DNA of 64,000 nt from Salinimicrobium tongyeongense (GTDB lineage Bacteria; Bacteroidota; Bacteroidia; Flavobacteriales; Flavobacteriaceae), in NCBI RefSeq assembly GCF_026109735.1, contig NZ_CP069620.1, positions 2,542,001-2,606,000 of the forward strand, in the 5' to 3' direction. Both the position numbers and the translations under genes were made by a program. A model generated the notes under the pieces. That model was not told where the DNA came from, made no database searches, and was given only the letters and a program-made list of their open reading frames with translations. Each line of letters begins with the position of its first letter. The first letter of the stretch is position 1. Positions 8,076 to 16,970 of this stretch are shown here, piece after piece.

Positions 8076-10928
8076 ATGCCAAAGAACGAAAACCTCAAAA
8101 AAATACTGATTATTGGTTCTGGCCCCATTGTAATTGGTCAGGCCTGTGAATTTGATTATGCCGGTGCACAGGCACTTAAGTCGTTGCGCGAAGAAGGAAT
8201 TGAAACCGTCCTTATAAATTCAAACCCTGCCACCATCATGACCGACCCTTCTATGGCCGATCATGTGTACCTGAGACCCCTTACCACAAAATCTATTATT
8301 GAGATCTTAAAAGATCACCCCGATATTGATGCAGTGCTTCCTACCATGGGAGGGCAAACGGCACTAAATTTATGTATAGAGGCCGAGGAAAAAGGAATCT
8401 GGAACGATTTTAATGTTAAGTTGATTGGGGTAGATATTGATGCTATCAATATTACAGAAGACAGGGAAAAGTTCAAGCAGTTAATGGTACGCCTGGGAGT
8501 AGGTGTGGCCCCTGCACAAACAGTGACTTCTTTCTTAAAAGGGAAGGAAGTGGCGCAGGAATTTGGTTTTCCGCTGGTAATACGCGCTTCGTTTACCCTT
8601 GGGGGGAGCGGTGCCTCTTTTGTACATAAAGAAGAAGATTTTGATGAACTGTTAACAGCCGGCCTTGAAGCTTCCCCTATTCATGAAGTGCTTATAGATA
8701 AAGCCCTTTTAGGCTGGAAAGAATACGAGCTGGAGCTGCTGCGCGATAAGAACGATAACGTGGTGATTATTTGTTCTATCGAGAACATGGACCCTATGGG
8801 AATACACACCGGAGATTCTATTACGGTTGCCCCGGCCATGACCCTTAGTGATACCTGTTTCCAGAGAATGAGAGACCTGGCTATCAAAATGATGCGGAAT
8901 ATTGGTGACTTCGCCGGAGGTTGTAACGTGCAGTTCGCGGTAAGCCCCGACGAAAAAGAAGAGATCATGGCCATTGAAATTAACCCGAGAACTTCAAGGT
9001 CTTCGGCTCTTGCTTCAAAAGCCACGGGTTATCCCATCGCCAAGATTGCGGCTAAACTTGCCATTGGTTATACGCTAGACGAACTTCAGAATCAAATTAC
9101 CAAATCAACCTCGGCACTTTTTGAGCCTACGCTCGATTATGTGATCGTGAAAATACCGCGTTGGAATTTTGATAAATTTGAAGGTAGTGACCGCACCCTT
9201 GGGCTGCAAATGAAATCTGTGGGCGAGGTGATGGGAATAGGAAGATCTTTCCAGGAAGCCCTGCACAAGGCCACTCAGTCGCTCGAGATCAAAAGGAACG
9301 GCCTGGGTGCCGATGGCAAAGGGTATTCCAACTATGATGTAATTCTGGAGAAGCTGAAATTCGCCAGCTGGGATAGGGTTTTTGTGATCTATGATGCCAT
9401 TCAGCTGGGAATTCCGTTAACCAGGATTCACGAGATCACAAAAATTGATATGTGGTTCCTCAAGCAATATGAGGAGCTGTACACCCTCGAAGTAGAAATC
9501 TCAAAATTCAGCATAGATTCTCTTCCTAAAGACCTGCTGCTTGAAGCAAAACAAAAAGGTTTTGCCGACAGGCAGATCGCCTATATGGTAGACTGTCTCG
9601 AAAGCGAGGTCTACAGGAAAAGGGAGGAGATGGGCATTAACCGGGTTTACAAACTCGTTGATACCTGTGCAGCCGAATTCAAAGCGGAAACTCCTTATTA
9701 TTACTCCACTTTTGAAGCCGAAATAGAGACTAAAGAAGGAGTGAAATATGTAGAGAACGACAGTAAGGTTTCCGATAAAAAGAAGATCGTGGTGCTGGGC
9801 TCAGGTCCAAACAGGATTGGGCAGGGAATAGAATTCGATTACTGTTGTGTACACGGGGTACTCGCTGCCAAAGAGTGCGGCTATGAGACCATCATGATCA
9901 ACTGTAACCCTGAAACCGTTTCGACCGACTTTGATGTGGCCGATAAACTTTATTTTGAACCTGTTTTTTGGGAACATATCTACGACATCATCCAGCATGA
10001 AAAACCTGAAGGTGTCATCGTGCAGCTGGGCGGCCAAACGGCTTTAAAACTTGCTGAAAAACTTGATCGCTACGGAATAAAGATCATTGGAACCAGCTTC
10101 CAGTCTCTTGATTTAGCTGAAGACAGAGGATCTTTTTCTAAGCTGCTTCAGGAAAATGATATTCCTTATCCCGAATTTGGGGTAGCCGAAACTGCCGATG
10201 AAGCCCTGGCCCTTGCCGATGAACTCGATTTTCCAATTCTTGTTCGGCCTTCGTACGTGCTTGGAGGCCAGGGGATGAAGATTGTGATCAACAAGCAGGA
10301 GCTTGAAGCTACTGTGGTAGACCTGTTAAGAAAAATCCCGAATAACAAGCTGCTTCTAGATCATTATCTAGATGGGGCCATTGAAGCTGAAGCCGATGCA
10401 ATTTGTGACGGTGAAACCGTGCAGATTATCGGGATCATGGAGCATATCGAACCCTGCGGAATCCACTCGGGAGATTCAAATGCCCTGCTTCCGCCTTTCA
10501 ACCTGGGAGATCTTGTGCTTCAGCAAATAAAAGACCACACCAAGAAAATTGCGCTGGCTTTAAATACTGTGGGGCTCATCAACATTCAGTTTGCCATTAA
10601 AGATGACAAAGTATACATCATAGAAGCAAACCCAAGAGCCTCCCGTACCGTGCCTTTTATAGCTAAAGCTTACGGGCAGCCTTATGTGAATTATGCAACC
10701 AAAGTGATGTTGGGAGAAAGTAAGGTGACCGACTTTAAATTTGAACCAAAACTGGAAGGTTACGCTATTAAACAACCTGTATTCTCTTTCAATAAGTTCC
10801 CCCATGTTAATAAACAGCTGGGGCCAGAAATGAAGAGTACCGGCGAAAGTATCTTATTTATAGACAGCCTGCGGGACGATACTTTCTATGAATTGTACTC
10901 CAGGAGAAAAATGTACCTGACAAAATAA
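8076..10928 (+). CDS. carB: Carbamoyl-phosphate synthase large subunit
   Basis: A 950-residue enzyme that makes carbamoyl phosphate from ammonia, bicarbonate and two ATP, for pyrimidine and arginine synthesis. Two homologous ATP-grasp halves are visible: the first opens ILIIGSGPIVIGQACEFDYA (about 10-29), the second IVVLGSGPNRIGQGIEFDYC (about 570-589). Both carry the MDPMGIHTGDS or IEPCGIHSGDS segments. The protein ends just after the GPEMKSTGE motif, so it lacks the C-terminal methylglyoxal-synthase-like allosteric domain that makes the E. coli enzyme 1073 residues long. I believe this short form is usual in flavobacteria, implying no ornithine/UMP control through that domain. carA is not in the window. 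Confidence 0.97.
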   Translation: MPKNENLKKILIIGSGPIVIGQACEFDYAGAQALKSLREEGIETVLINSNPATIMTDPSMADHVYLRPLTTKSIIEILKDHPDIDAVLPTMGGQTALNLCIEAEEKGIWNDFNVKLIGVDIDAINITEDREKFKQLMVRLGVGVAPAQTVTSFLKGKEVAQEFGFPLVIRASFTLGGSGASFVHKEEDFDELLTAGLEASPIHEVLIDKALLGWKEYELELLRDKNDNVVIICSIENMDPMGIHTGDSITVAPAMTLSDTCFQRMRDLAIKMMRNIGDFAGGCNVQFAVSPDEKEEIMAIEINPRTSRSSALASKATGYPIAKIAAKLAIGYTLDELQNQITKSTSALFEPTLDYVIVKIPRWNFDKFEGSDRTLGLQMKSVGEVMGIGRSFQEALHKATQSLEIKRNGLGADGKGYSNYDVILEKLKFASWDRVFVIYDAIQLGIPLTRIHEITKIDMWFLKQYEELYTLEVEISKFSIDSLPKDLLLEAKQKGFADRQIAYMVDCLESEVYRKREEMGINRVYKLVDTCAAEFKAETPYYYSTFEAEIETKEGVKYVENDSKVSDKKKIVVLGSGPNRIGQGIEFDYCCVHGVLAAKECGYETIMINCNPETVSTDFDVADKLYFEPVFWEHIYDIIQHEKPEGVIVQLGGQTALKLAEKLDRYGIKIIGTSFQSLDLAEDRGSFSKLLQENDIPYPEFGVAETADEALALADELDFPILVRPSYVLGGQGMKIVINKQELEATVVDLLRKIPNNKLLLDHYLDGAIEAEADAICDGETVQIIGIMEHIEPCGIHSGDSNALLPPFNLGDLVLQQIKDHTKKIALALNTVGLINIQFAIKDDKVYIIEANPRASRTVPFIAKAYGQPYVNYATKVMLGESKVTDFKFEPKLEGYAIKQPVFSFNKFPHVNKQLGPEMKSTGESILFIDSLRDDTFYELYSRRKMYLTK

Positions 10929-10931
10929 GTC

Positions 10932-10950
10932 TCAAAAATGCTATTTTTGA
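10932..10950. repeat. TCAAAAATGNCATTTTTGA-family palindrome after carB
   Basis: Reads TCAAAAATGCTATTTTTGA, one mismatch from a perfect palindrome, 4 bp after the carB stop codon. It may add to transcription termination with the adjoining hairpin. Confidence 0.75.
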
Positions 10951-10977
10951 ATGCCATCTTTTTAAGATGGCATTCTT
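10950..10977 (+). terminator. Hairpin terminator of carB
   Basis: AATGCCATCTT pairs perfectly with AAGATGGCATT over a short T loop. The following run is CTTATT rather than a pure T tract, so termination may be partial and allow some read-through into the DUF423 gene. Confidence 0.6.
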
Positions 10978-11006
10978 ATTTACAGAGGTCTCAAAAATGT
11001 GGAATT

Positions 11007-11399
11007 ATGAAAGAATTTATTTTAATATGCGGCGGAGTTTTCGGAACACTGGCAGTGATCTTTGGTGCTTTTGGCGCCCATGGCCTGAAGAAATACCTGG
11101 ATAACGACCAGCTCAAAAGTTTTGAGACCGGTGTCAAATATCAGATGTACCACGCTTTACTGCTCATCCTGGTGGGAGTGATCTTTCCCTTTCAAGGATT
11201 ATCTCAAAACTTCATGGGCTGGTTTCTAGTAATAGGCGTGATATTGTTTTCCTTCAGTATCTACGGGCTTGTGTTGTCTTCGGCAAGGGGGCGAAAAATG
11301 ACATTTTTGGGACCTGTTACTCCACTAGGCGGCCTCCTGCTTGTAATGGGCTGGATCTTGTTTACCGTTAATGTAGCGGGAATTGTGGCCTCGATTTGA
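11007..11399 (+). CDS. DUF423 family small membrane protein
   Basis: A 130-residue membrane protein with four hydrophobic segments (about 3-23, 46-66, 71-89, 101-124). The FGAFGAHGLK motif after the first segment and the GVKYQMYHALLLI segment identify DUF423 (YwdK/YgdD-like). Function is unknown across the family. A copy of the window's palindromic repeat lies inside the gene (about 11293-11309, encoding RKMTFLG). The ATG at 11007 is chosen because it starts the first membrane segment directly; an upstream start would begin in the terminator hairpin. Confidence 0.85.
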   Translation: MKEFILICGGVFGTLAVIFGAFGAHGLKKYLDNDQLKSFETGVKYQMYHALLLILVGVIFPFQGLSQNFMGWFLVIGVILFSFSIYGLVLSSARGRKMTFLGPVTPLGGLLLVMGWILFTVNVAGIVASI

Positions 11400-11402
11400 T
11401 CC

Positions 11403-11504
11403 TGAAACCGTTAAAACGGTTTTTATTTTTATATGCTATTATAGCCCCGGGTTTAAACCCGGGGCTATAGAATAATCTGGAGAGTTTATAATGGTTTAAC
11501 CATT
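11403..11504. repeat. Left triple-palindrome (REP-like) module
   Basis: Three successive palindromes: ACCGTTAAAACGGT, then GCCCCGGGTTTAAACCCGGGGC, then AATGGTTTAACCATT at 11490-11504. The first 68 bp are repeated almost identically, in the same orientation, at 11979-12046. It lies just outside the transposase gene. Confidence 0.85.
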
Positions 11505-11528
11505 TAAAAATGGTGACAACTGGAGAGA

Positions 11529-11963
11529 TTATGAATTGAACAATCCGTAAAGTTTCAGAAAATCCTCGTATTCCTGTTGAAATGTCTTTTTTTGATGGTG
11601 TGCTTTTTGGTTCTGGATGTAGAAAGAAGTCTTCTCTAAGACAGATTCAGAAACAGAAAAAGCAGCATACCCGGTTTGCCACGCAAATTTTTGAGGTATA
11701 AGATTGTGATGGTTTATGTAATGTGAACTACTGCCTTTGATTTGCTTGATCACTTCCGAAATAGATTTTTGTGGATTGAGTAAGAACAGGCAATGAATGT
11801 GATCTGGCATGCCGTTTATAATCCGTACTGGGCAACCAGCTTCACGCAATTGCTGATTGATGTGCTGATGAATTTTATCCTCAACTGAAAGCTCAATTAA
11901 AAGACGCCGGTCTTTGGTTGACCAAATGGCATGAACCCATATTTTATTATACGAATGCCCCAT
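11529..11963 (-). CDS. IS200-like Y1 transposase (REP-associated type)
   Basis: A 144-residue HUH-superfamily transposase of PF01797. The HxH metal site is in MPDHIHCLF (His55, His57), and the candidate nucleophile is Tyr115 in KTSFYIQNQKAHHQ. The C-terminal TFQQEYEDFLKLYGL segment is typical of Bacteroidota REP-associated transposases. These enzymes cut and join single-stranded DNA at hairpin-guided sites. The gene is intact, so the element could still be active. It lies between two direct triple-palindrome modules and has no neighbouring TnpB. Confidence 0.88.
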   Translation of the reverse strand: MGHSYNKIWVHAIWSTKDRRLLIELSVEDKIHQHINQQLREAGCPVRIINGMPDHIHCLFLLNPQKSISEVIKQIKGSSSHYINHHNLIPQKFAWQTGYAAFSVSESVLEKTSFYIQNQKAHHQKKTFQQEYEDFLKLYGLFNS

Positions 11964-11978
11964 TTAAAAAAATGAAAA

Positions 11979-12079
11979 TGAAACCGTTAAAACGGTTTTT
12001 ATTTTTATGTGCTATCATAGCCCCGGGTTTGAACCCGGGGCTATAGGGAAATTAATAAAAAATAATGGCTTTAGCCATT
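11979..12079. repeat. Right triple-palindrome (REP-like) module
   Basis: Direct copy of the module at 11403-11504. Differences from the left copy fall in spacers or loops, or are paired: the third palindrome is AATGGCTTTAGCCATT (12064-12079) against AATGGTTTAACCATT, a compensated change that keeps the stem. Confidence 0.85.
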
Positions 12080-12125
12080 TATCTTCATACCCATAAATAG
12101 CAAAACAATTTGGCATCGTCATATG

Positions 12126-13094
12126 CTATGTAACCGGAAGGTCTTCTCTCTCTGGCCGCTTTCGGTATTTTTCAGCAAAAACGGCAATTACCAGTAGCTG
12201 CAGGATGTGGTAAAGCATAATGGGCAGCAGGTACAGGGCGTTTGCTGCAGAGCTTCCGAAGATTACCTTAACCATTACCGAACCGTGTACCAGAGATTTT
12301 TTGGTGCCGCAAAATTTGGTTGTAATCTCGTCTTCCGTAGAAAAATTTAACCAGCGGGAAATTGCTCCCAGTCCAAAATAAACCACAAAGAACAATATGC
12401 TCACCATTGTGACCAGCTTTAGCAGGTCGTAAAGACCTACACTGCTGAATAATTCTGAAGAAAATGCGGTGCTAAAACTCGAGTACACAATAAGAACGAT
12501 GACCGACTTATCAAATAGGCTGATCTTTTTAGAATTTTTCCGGGCGAGATCTCCTAAAAACTTCTGAAGGAATAGACCAATTATCAACGGCAAAATAATC
12601 TGGAGTACCAGCTTTTGTACCACTGCCGCAAATTCAAATTGGGAGGAGGCTGCCATGAAAAGGCTCATCCAGAGAGGGGTGGCGATGATCCCCAGAAGTC
12701 CCGAAAGACTGGCATTAAAAATGGCTGTGGGAATGTTCCCTCGGGCCAGAGAGACCATGACAATAGAAGAACTTACCGTAGACGGCAGGGCCCCCAGGAA
12801 AAACAGGGCCAGCCAAAGCGACGAACCCGTGCCGCCCTCAAAGAATGGTGCAAACGCAAGGGCCAGCAGCGGGAAAAAGATGAAGGTAGTGAGTTGCACC
12901 AAAATGTGGACCTTATAATTGTACAGTCCGGTTTTAAACTCGGCAGGAGACAATTTTAATCCGTAGAAAAAGAAAATGAAGCCTATCCCCACATCGGTAA
13001 TGAGCTTAAGCGGCAATACTTCGGGGCCTTGTGGGAGAAACCATGAAATGAGGATGGCAAATAGCAGCGCGGCAATGAATCCGTTAAATTTCAC
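12126..13094 (-). CDS. SBF-like (YfeH-type) bile acid:sodium symporter family transporter
   Basis: A 322-residue membrane protein with about ten hydrophobic segments. The N-terminal GIGFIFFFYGLKLSPAEFK and the LGALPSTVSSSIVMVSLARG segments fit the SBF-like family (PF13593). The substrate is unknown; family members move organic anions with sodium. The start is a GTG at 13094 that shares one base with the stop codon of the upstream thioesterase (TAGTG), with an AGGTG-like ribosome site inside that gene's end, so translation is probably coupled. Confidence 0.88.
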   Translation of the reverse strand: MKFNGFIAALLFAILISWFLPQGPEVLPLKLITDVGIGFIFFFYGLKLSPAEFKTGLYNYKVHILVQLTTFIFFPLLALAFAPFFEGGTGSSLWLALFFLGALPSTVSSSIVMVSLARGNIPTAIFNASLSGLLGIIATPLWMSLFMAASSQFEFAAVVQKLVLQIILPLIIGLFLQKFLGDLARKNSKKISLFDKSVIVLIVYSSFSTAFSSELFSSVGLYDLLKLVTMVSILFFVVYFGLGAISRWLNFSTEDEITTKFCGTKKSLVHGSVMVKVIFGSSAANALYLLPIMLYHILQLLVIAVFAEKYRKRPEREDLPVT

Positions 13095-13639
13095 TACACC
13101 TCAATTTTAACGTTATAGGTTTCCACGATGTGCAGGTGCTCTTCAGAAACAAAATCGGTTTCGGTAAATTCTTTGAGGCGCACCCTTTTGTTGTCGTACC
13201 GCTTGATACTTTTTGCAAACCTGCGAATATCATCCCTGGATTTTAAAATAAGCCCCGGCACTTTGACCGATTGTCCTTTTTCATCTTTTGCAACCATGGT
13301 AAAATACGAGGAATTACAATGCTTTAGGGCACCTGTCTGGATATTTTCGGCTTCCACCCGAATCCCGATCTGCATGGAGCTGCTCCCTACAAAATTCACC
13401 GAAGCTTTCATGGTTACCAGCTCGCCAATTTCTATGGGCTTTAAAAAATCTACCGTATCTACGCTGGCGGTAACACAATAGGCCCCCGAGTGTTTGGAAG
13501 CACAGGCAAAGGCAATTTGATCGAGCAGGGACAGTACATAACCCCCGTGTATTTTTCCGTTAAAATTGGAATGTGAGGGCAACATAAGTTCTGATATGGT
13601 TACCTGAGATTCGGCAACTGTCTTGTATTTTTTGGTCAT
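13094..13639 (-). CDS. Acyl-CoA thioesterase, hotdog fold (YciA-like)
   Basis: A 181-residue single-hotdog thioesterase. The signature is near the N-terminus: LPSHSNFNGKIHGGYVLSLL with the expected GGYVL turn and helix, then DQIAFACASKHSG and the VDTVDFLKPIEIGELV strand. Such enzymes hydrolyse acyl-CoA esters in the cytoplasm. It ends one base into the GTG of the transporter gene and follows rmuC by about 65 bp on the same strand, so it is probably part of the long minus-strand operon that begins with btuF. Confidence 0.88.
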   Translation of the reverse strand: MTKKYKTVAESQVTISELMLPSHSNFNGKIHGGYVLSLLDQIAFACASKHSGAYCVTASVDTVDFLKPIEIGELVTMKASVNFVGSSSMQIGIRVEAENIQTGALKHCNSSYFTMVAKDEKGQSVKVPGLILKSRDDIRRFAKSIKRYDNKRVRLKEFTETDFVSEEHLHIVETYNVKIEV

Positions 13640-13704
13640 TCTAATGCTTTTGGTAAAGTAGGTTTATAATTCTCCGGGATATAACCGAAGTGGCTTTTAT
13701 AATG

Positions 13705-15105
13705 TTAGTTTAACTGGTTCTGGTTTTCTTCCCCGTTCGCGCGGGAAAGCCATTTTTGAGACAGCTTTTGCTTGGGGGAGATCCCCAGGCTTTCCAGTTG
13801 ATCTATGTCTTTGATAAGGTTTTGCTGGCCTGTGAGTTTTTTCATGGCATCATCATAGGCCGTGTTGGTAGACCGCAGCCTTTTTCCAAGGGTTTCGAGT
13901 TCATCGAGCAGCAACTTGAATTTATGGTACAAAGAAGCTGCGTGATTGGCGATCTCCAGCGCATTTTGTTGTTGTTTTTCGTTGCTCCACAAGGTGTCAA
14001 TTGTCCGCAGTACAGAGAGCAGGGTGGTGGGGCTTACCAGTAAAATATTTTTTTGAAAAGCGGTGTAAAAGAAAGAACTGTCAAGATTTTGAGCCAGGTA
14101 CAGGGCCGGTTCCACGGGTATGAACATGAGCACAAAATCGGGTGAATCCATCTTGTAGAGGTCCTCGTATTTTTTGGCACTAAGGTCCTGAATATGGCCG
14201 TTAAGCGAACGCAAATGATCTTTGAGGTAACGTGCCCGCTTTTCCTGGTTTTCCTCATTTACGTATTTTTCATAAGCCACCAGCGAAACTTTTGAGTCAA
14301 TGACCATGCGCTTGTCTCCGGGTAAATGCAGAACCACATCGGGCAGCAGTTTTTTGCCTTCTTCGGTCTCGTGGGATTTCTGTAGAAAATATTCCCGGTC
14401 CCTTACCAACCCCGACTTCTCAAGCACGCGCTCCAAAATCAATTCGCCCCAGTTCCCCTGGGTCTTATTCTCGCCTTTTAAAGCTTTGGTAAGGTTATTC
14501 GCCTCTTCGCTAATTTTCACGTTCTGCTCGTGCAGGTATTCTAGTTGCTTGCCCAGCTGTGCGTGCCGCTCGATAAAATCATTGGAGTTTTTCTCCACTT
14601 TTTCCTCAAAAAGTTTGATCTTTTCCTGAAGCGGGGAGAGGATCTGATTGATGTTTTCTTTGTTGATGCTGGTGAATTTCTCCGATTTTTGTTCGAGGAT
14701 TTTATTGGCCAGGTTCTCAAATTCTTTGCTGAATTTTTCCTGAAGTTTTTCCAGTTCCCCTTTTTGTTCTTCCAGTTTTTCCTGAAGGTTTTTTAATTCT
14801 GAAGTCCTTTCGGTTAGTTGGGTGCTTAAAATGTCTTTTTTGCCCCTTATTTCTTCACGTTCATGGCAGGCTTCCAAATATTGCCTGTTGATGGCTTCTT
14901 TTTCCTGCTTTCCCTGCTCTTTTAACTGCAGCACCTGCTCCTGAACCTGGACTTTATAATCCTGATACTGATTATTGAGCTGTTCATTTCGCTCTTTTAG
15001 CACATTTTGAATGCCTTTGCCCCTAAAATTAGCCAGCAAATAGCCTAAAAGGCCTCCAAAAATGAGGATTGCGAGGCAAATTGCCATAAAAGTGGGATCT
15101 GTCAT
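13705..15105 (-). CDS. rmuC: DNA recombination protein RmuC homologue
   Basis: A 466-residue protein with one N-terminal membrane segment (about 7-26), a long coiled coil (about 35-210) and the RmuC domain (about 210-425). The domain carries QGNWGELILERVLEKSGL, LLPDVVLHLPGDKRMVIDSK and LVSPTTLLSVLRTI. RmuC is a predicted membrane-anchored nuclease that limits inversions at short inverted repeats in E. coli. Here it lies 28 bp after btuD on the same strand, an odd partner for a transport operon. A link to the many palindromes in this window is attractive but unproven. Confidence 0.93.
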   Translation of the reverse strand: MTDPTFMAICLAILIFGGLLGYLLANFRGKGIQNVLKERNEQLNNQYQDYKVQVQEQVLQLKEQGKQEKEAINRQYLEACHEREEIRGKKDILSTQLTERTSELKNLQEKLEEQKGELEKLQEKFSKEFENLANKILEQKSEKFTSINKENINQILSPLQEKIKLFEEKVEKNSNDFIERHAQLGKQLEYLHEQNVKISEEANNLTKALKGENKTQGNWGELILERVLEKSGLVRDREYFLQKSHETEEGKKLLPDVVLHLPGDKRMVIDSKVSLVAYEKYVNEENQEKRARYLKDHLRSLNGHIQDLSAKKYEDLYKMDSPDFVLMFIPVEPALYLAQNLDSSFFYTAFQKNILLVSPTTLLSVLRTIDTLWSNEKQQQNALEIANHAASLYHKFKLLLDELETLGKRLRSTNTAYDDAMKKLTGQQNLIKDIDQLESLGISPKQKLSQKWLSRANGEENQNQLN

Positions 15106-15133
15106 GAGCTGAGTTTGCTCAAAGATACTATTT

Positions 15134-15847
15134 TCAGGTTTTTATTCTGAAGGATTCGGTGGCCCTGTCAAAAACTATAAGGTCTGAAGGAAAGATGCTC
15201 TCAAAATGCCCTTTTTGAATGAGCTGTTGGGGCGTGTCCTGTACTACCCCGTCTGGCTTCATCAATATGATCTTATCGCACAGCTGCAGGGCCAGGTTGA
15301 TCTCATGGGTGGCAAAGATCACCGCTTTTTTTGTGCGCAGGCTCAGATCTTTCAGGAGTTTGAGTACCTGTGCCTTGTGGTACATGTCGAGATGGGAAGT
15401 GGGTTCATCGAGGATCATCAAAGGCGTATTCTGCGCGAGGGCACGTGAAATAAGCACTTTTTGCAACTGTCCGTCGCTTAGCTCGTGGCACTTCTTTTCC
15501 TGTATTTCTTCGATCTTAACCAGGGCCAGGGCATCTTTCACTATTTCTTTGTCGGTAGAGGTGAGGCTTCCAATCCAGTTAGTGTAGGGTTGCCTGCCAA
15601 GAGCTACCAGTTCGGCTACGCCCAGGTTCTTTGACAGGGGCTGTTGGGTGAGCACCAGGCTAATCATGGTTGCCAGCCTTTCCGCAGAAATATTTTTTCT
15701 GTTTTCGCCGTTGAGCTCAATCTGCCCCGAAAGTTCAGGCTGTATCCCGCTTAGGGTTCTCAAAAATGTCGATTTTCCCACGCCATTTATGCCTACCACC
15801 GCCACCAGTTCACCTTCAGAAACCGCAATATCAATTCCTGAAGCCAC
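15134..15847 (-). CDS. btuD: ABC transporter ATPase, BtuD/FecE type
   Basis: The ATPase of a cobalamin- or iron-chelate-type importer. Walker A is GINGVGKST, the signature is LSDGQLQKVLISRALAQ, Walker B is PLMILDEPTSHLD, and the H-loop is ATHEIN. The coordinates start at the first canonical codon (GTG at 15847), but that removes the first beta-strands. The frame stays open upstream and encodes HIILKTENLSIGYRKKQ, which is the normal N-terminus of this family. No ATG, GTG or TTG exists in that extension (open to about 15961). The real start is therefore either non-canonical (ATA at 15928 or ATC near 15907) or reached by frameshifting from btuC, or the sequence has an error. It follows btuC and precedes rmuC. 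Confidence 0.88.
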   Translation of the reverse strand: MASGIDIAVSEGELVAVVGINGVGKSTFLRTLSGIQPELSGQIELNGENRKNISAERLATMISLVLTQQPLSKNLGVAELVALGRQPYTNWIGSLTSTDKEIVKDALALVKIEEIQEKKCHELSDGQLQKVLISRALAQNTPLMILDEPTSHLDMYHKAQVLKLLKDLSLRTKKAVIFATHEINLALQLCDKIILMKPDGVVQDTPQQLIQKGHFESIFPSDLIVFDRATESFRIKT

Positions 15848-15938
15848 TGTTTTCTCGAACTGCTTCTTTCTGTAACCTATGGAGAGGTTTTCAGTTTTAA
15901 GGATGATATGTTTCTTATCTGCTGCTATTTCTGAAGTT

Positions 15939-16970
15939 TTAGAAGAGGAATTTTCTTTTTCTTACCAGGAGCCAGATCACCACGGGTGCGCCTACCAGCG
16001 AAGTTACTGCATTTATGGGCAGGGTGTGATCGCTGCCGGGCAGTTGGGCCACGGTGTCGCAGAGTAGCATGAGAATGGCACCGCCAAAGATCACGGCCGG
16101 CAACAGGATGCGGTGATCGTTCACCGGGATCACCTGCCTAATGAGGTGGGGCACTGCCATGCCCACAAAGGCTACCGGCCCTGCAAAAGCAGTGATGCTT
16201 CCGGCTAATATACTTGTCGAGATGATGAGCACGGTTCGGTTTCGGCCAATGTTCATGCCCAGGCTTCGGGCGTATTGTTCCCCCAAAAGCAGGGAGTTGA
16301 GGTTTTTTATGCTGAAGAGGGCAATCATCACTCCAAACACCCAGAAAAAACTCATGATGCCAAGTTCATTCCAGCTGAGATCGCCCACACTTCCGTAGGA
16401 CCAGAAAACATACTGCTGCAGCTGTGCCGCCGGACTAAAATATGCCAGAACGCTTACCACCGCCGAGGTGAGGCTTGCAAACATGAGGCCTATAATGAGA
16501 ATGGCCATGGTGTCTTTAAGCTTTACTGAAGCCAGCATTACCGCCATGAGCACGAGCAAACTGCCAAAGCTGGAAGCAATCACAACGCTCCATTGAGAAA
16601 AGACGGCCCCACCGGCAACACCTCCAAAGATAGTTGCCCCCATAAGTACCAGGGCTACGCCCAGGCTGGCACCGCTGCTCAATCCCAGCACATACGGGCC
16701 GGCTAAAGGGTTCCTGAAAAGCGTTTGCATCAGCATCCCGCTCACCGCAAGGCCAGAGCCGACCAAAATTGAGGTAAAGGCTTTTGGCAGGCGGTATTCC
16801 ATAATAATGTAATGCCAGTTGGTGCTGTTAGCTTCCGAAGAAAAAAGCACTGCCAGCACTTCTTCAAAAGGGATATTTACCGATCCCAGGCTAATATTTA
16901 AAAGCCATGCCGCTACTGTTGCCCCCAACAGGAGAAATAAAACGATAGTATAGGCACGGGTATTTTGCAA
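15939..16970 (-). CDS. btuC: FecCD/BtuC-type ABC transporter permease
   Basis: A 343-residue inner-membrane permease with about ten hydrophobic segments. Family landmarks are the DxRxP-like EYRLPKAFTSILVGSGLAVSG, MQTLFRNPLAGPYVLGLSSGA and GPVAFVGMAVPHLIRQ, where the ATPase contacts the permease. It belongs to the iron-siderophore/B12 class. The start is a TTG at 16970 immediately after the TAG of the binding-protein gene, so the pair is tightly coupled. The gene ends in an A-rich stretch encoding RKRKFLF, where the reading frame of the ATPase overlaps. Confidence 0.93.
   Translation of the reverse strand: MQNTRAYTIVLFLLLGATVAAWLLNISLGSVNIPFEEVLAVLFSSEANSTNWHYIIMEYRLPKAFTSILVGSGLAVSGMLMQTLFRNPLAGPYVLGLSSGASLGVALVLMGATIFGGVAGGAVFSQWSVVIASSFGSLLVLMAVMLASVKLKDTMAILIIGLMFASLTSAVVSVLAYFSPAAQLQQYVFWSYGSVGDLSWNELGIMSFFWVFGVMIALFSIKNLNSLLLGEQYARSLGMNIGRNRTVLIISTSILAGSITAFAGPVAFVGMAVPHLIRQVIPVNDHRILLPAVIFGGAILMLLCDTVAQLPGSDHTLPINAVTSLVGAPVVIWLLVRKRKFLF

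Larger units (their letters stand above)
11403..12079. mobile_element. RAYT/IS200-like unit with flanking direct REP modules
   Basis: A single Y1 transposase gene is bracketed by two direct copies of a triple-palindrome module of about 100 bp. Classical IS200/IS605 elements carry one subterminal hairpin at each end; direct copies of a multi-palindrome unit are more like REP/BIME elements with a domesticated REP-associated transposase. The boundaries are set by the repeats, not by a known insertion site. Confidence 0.7.
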
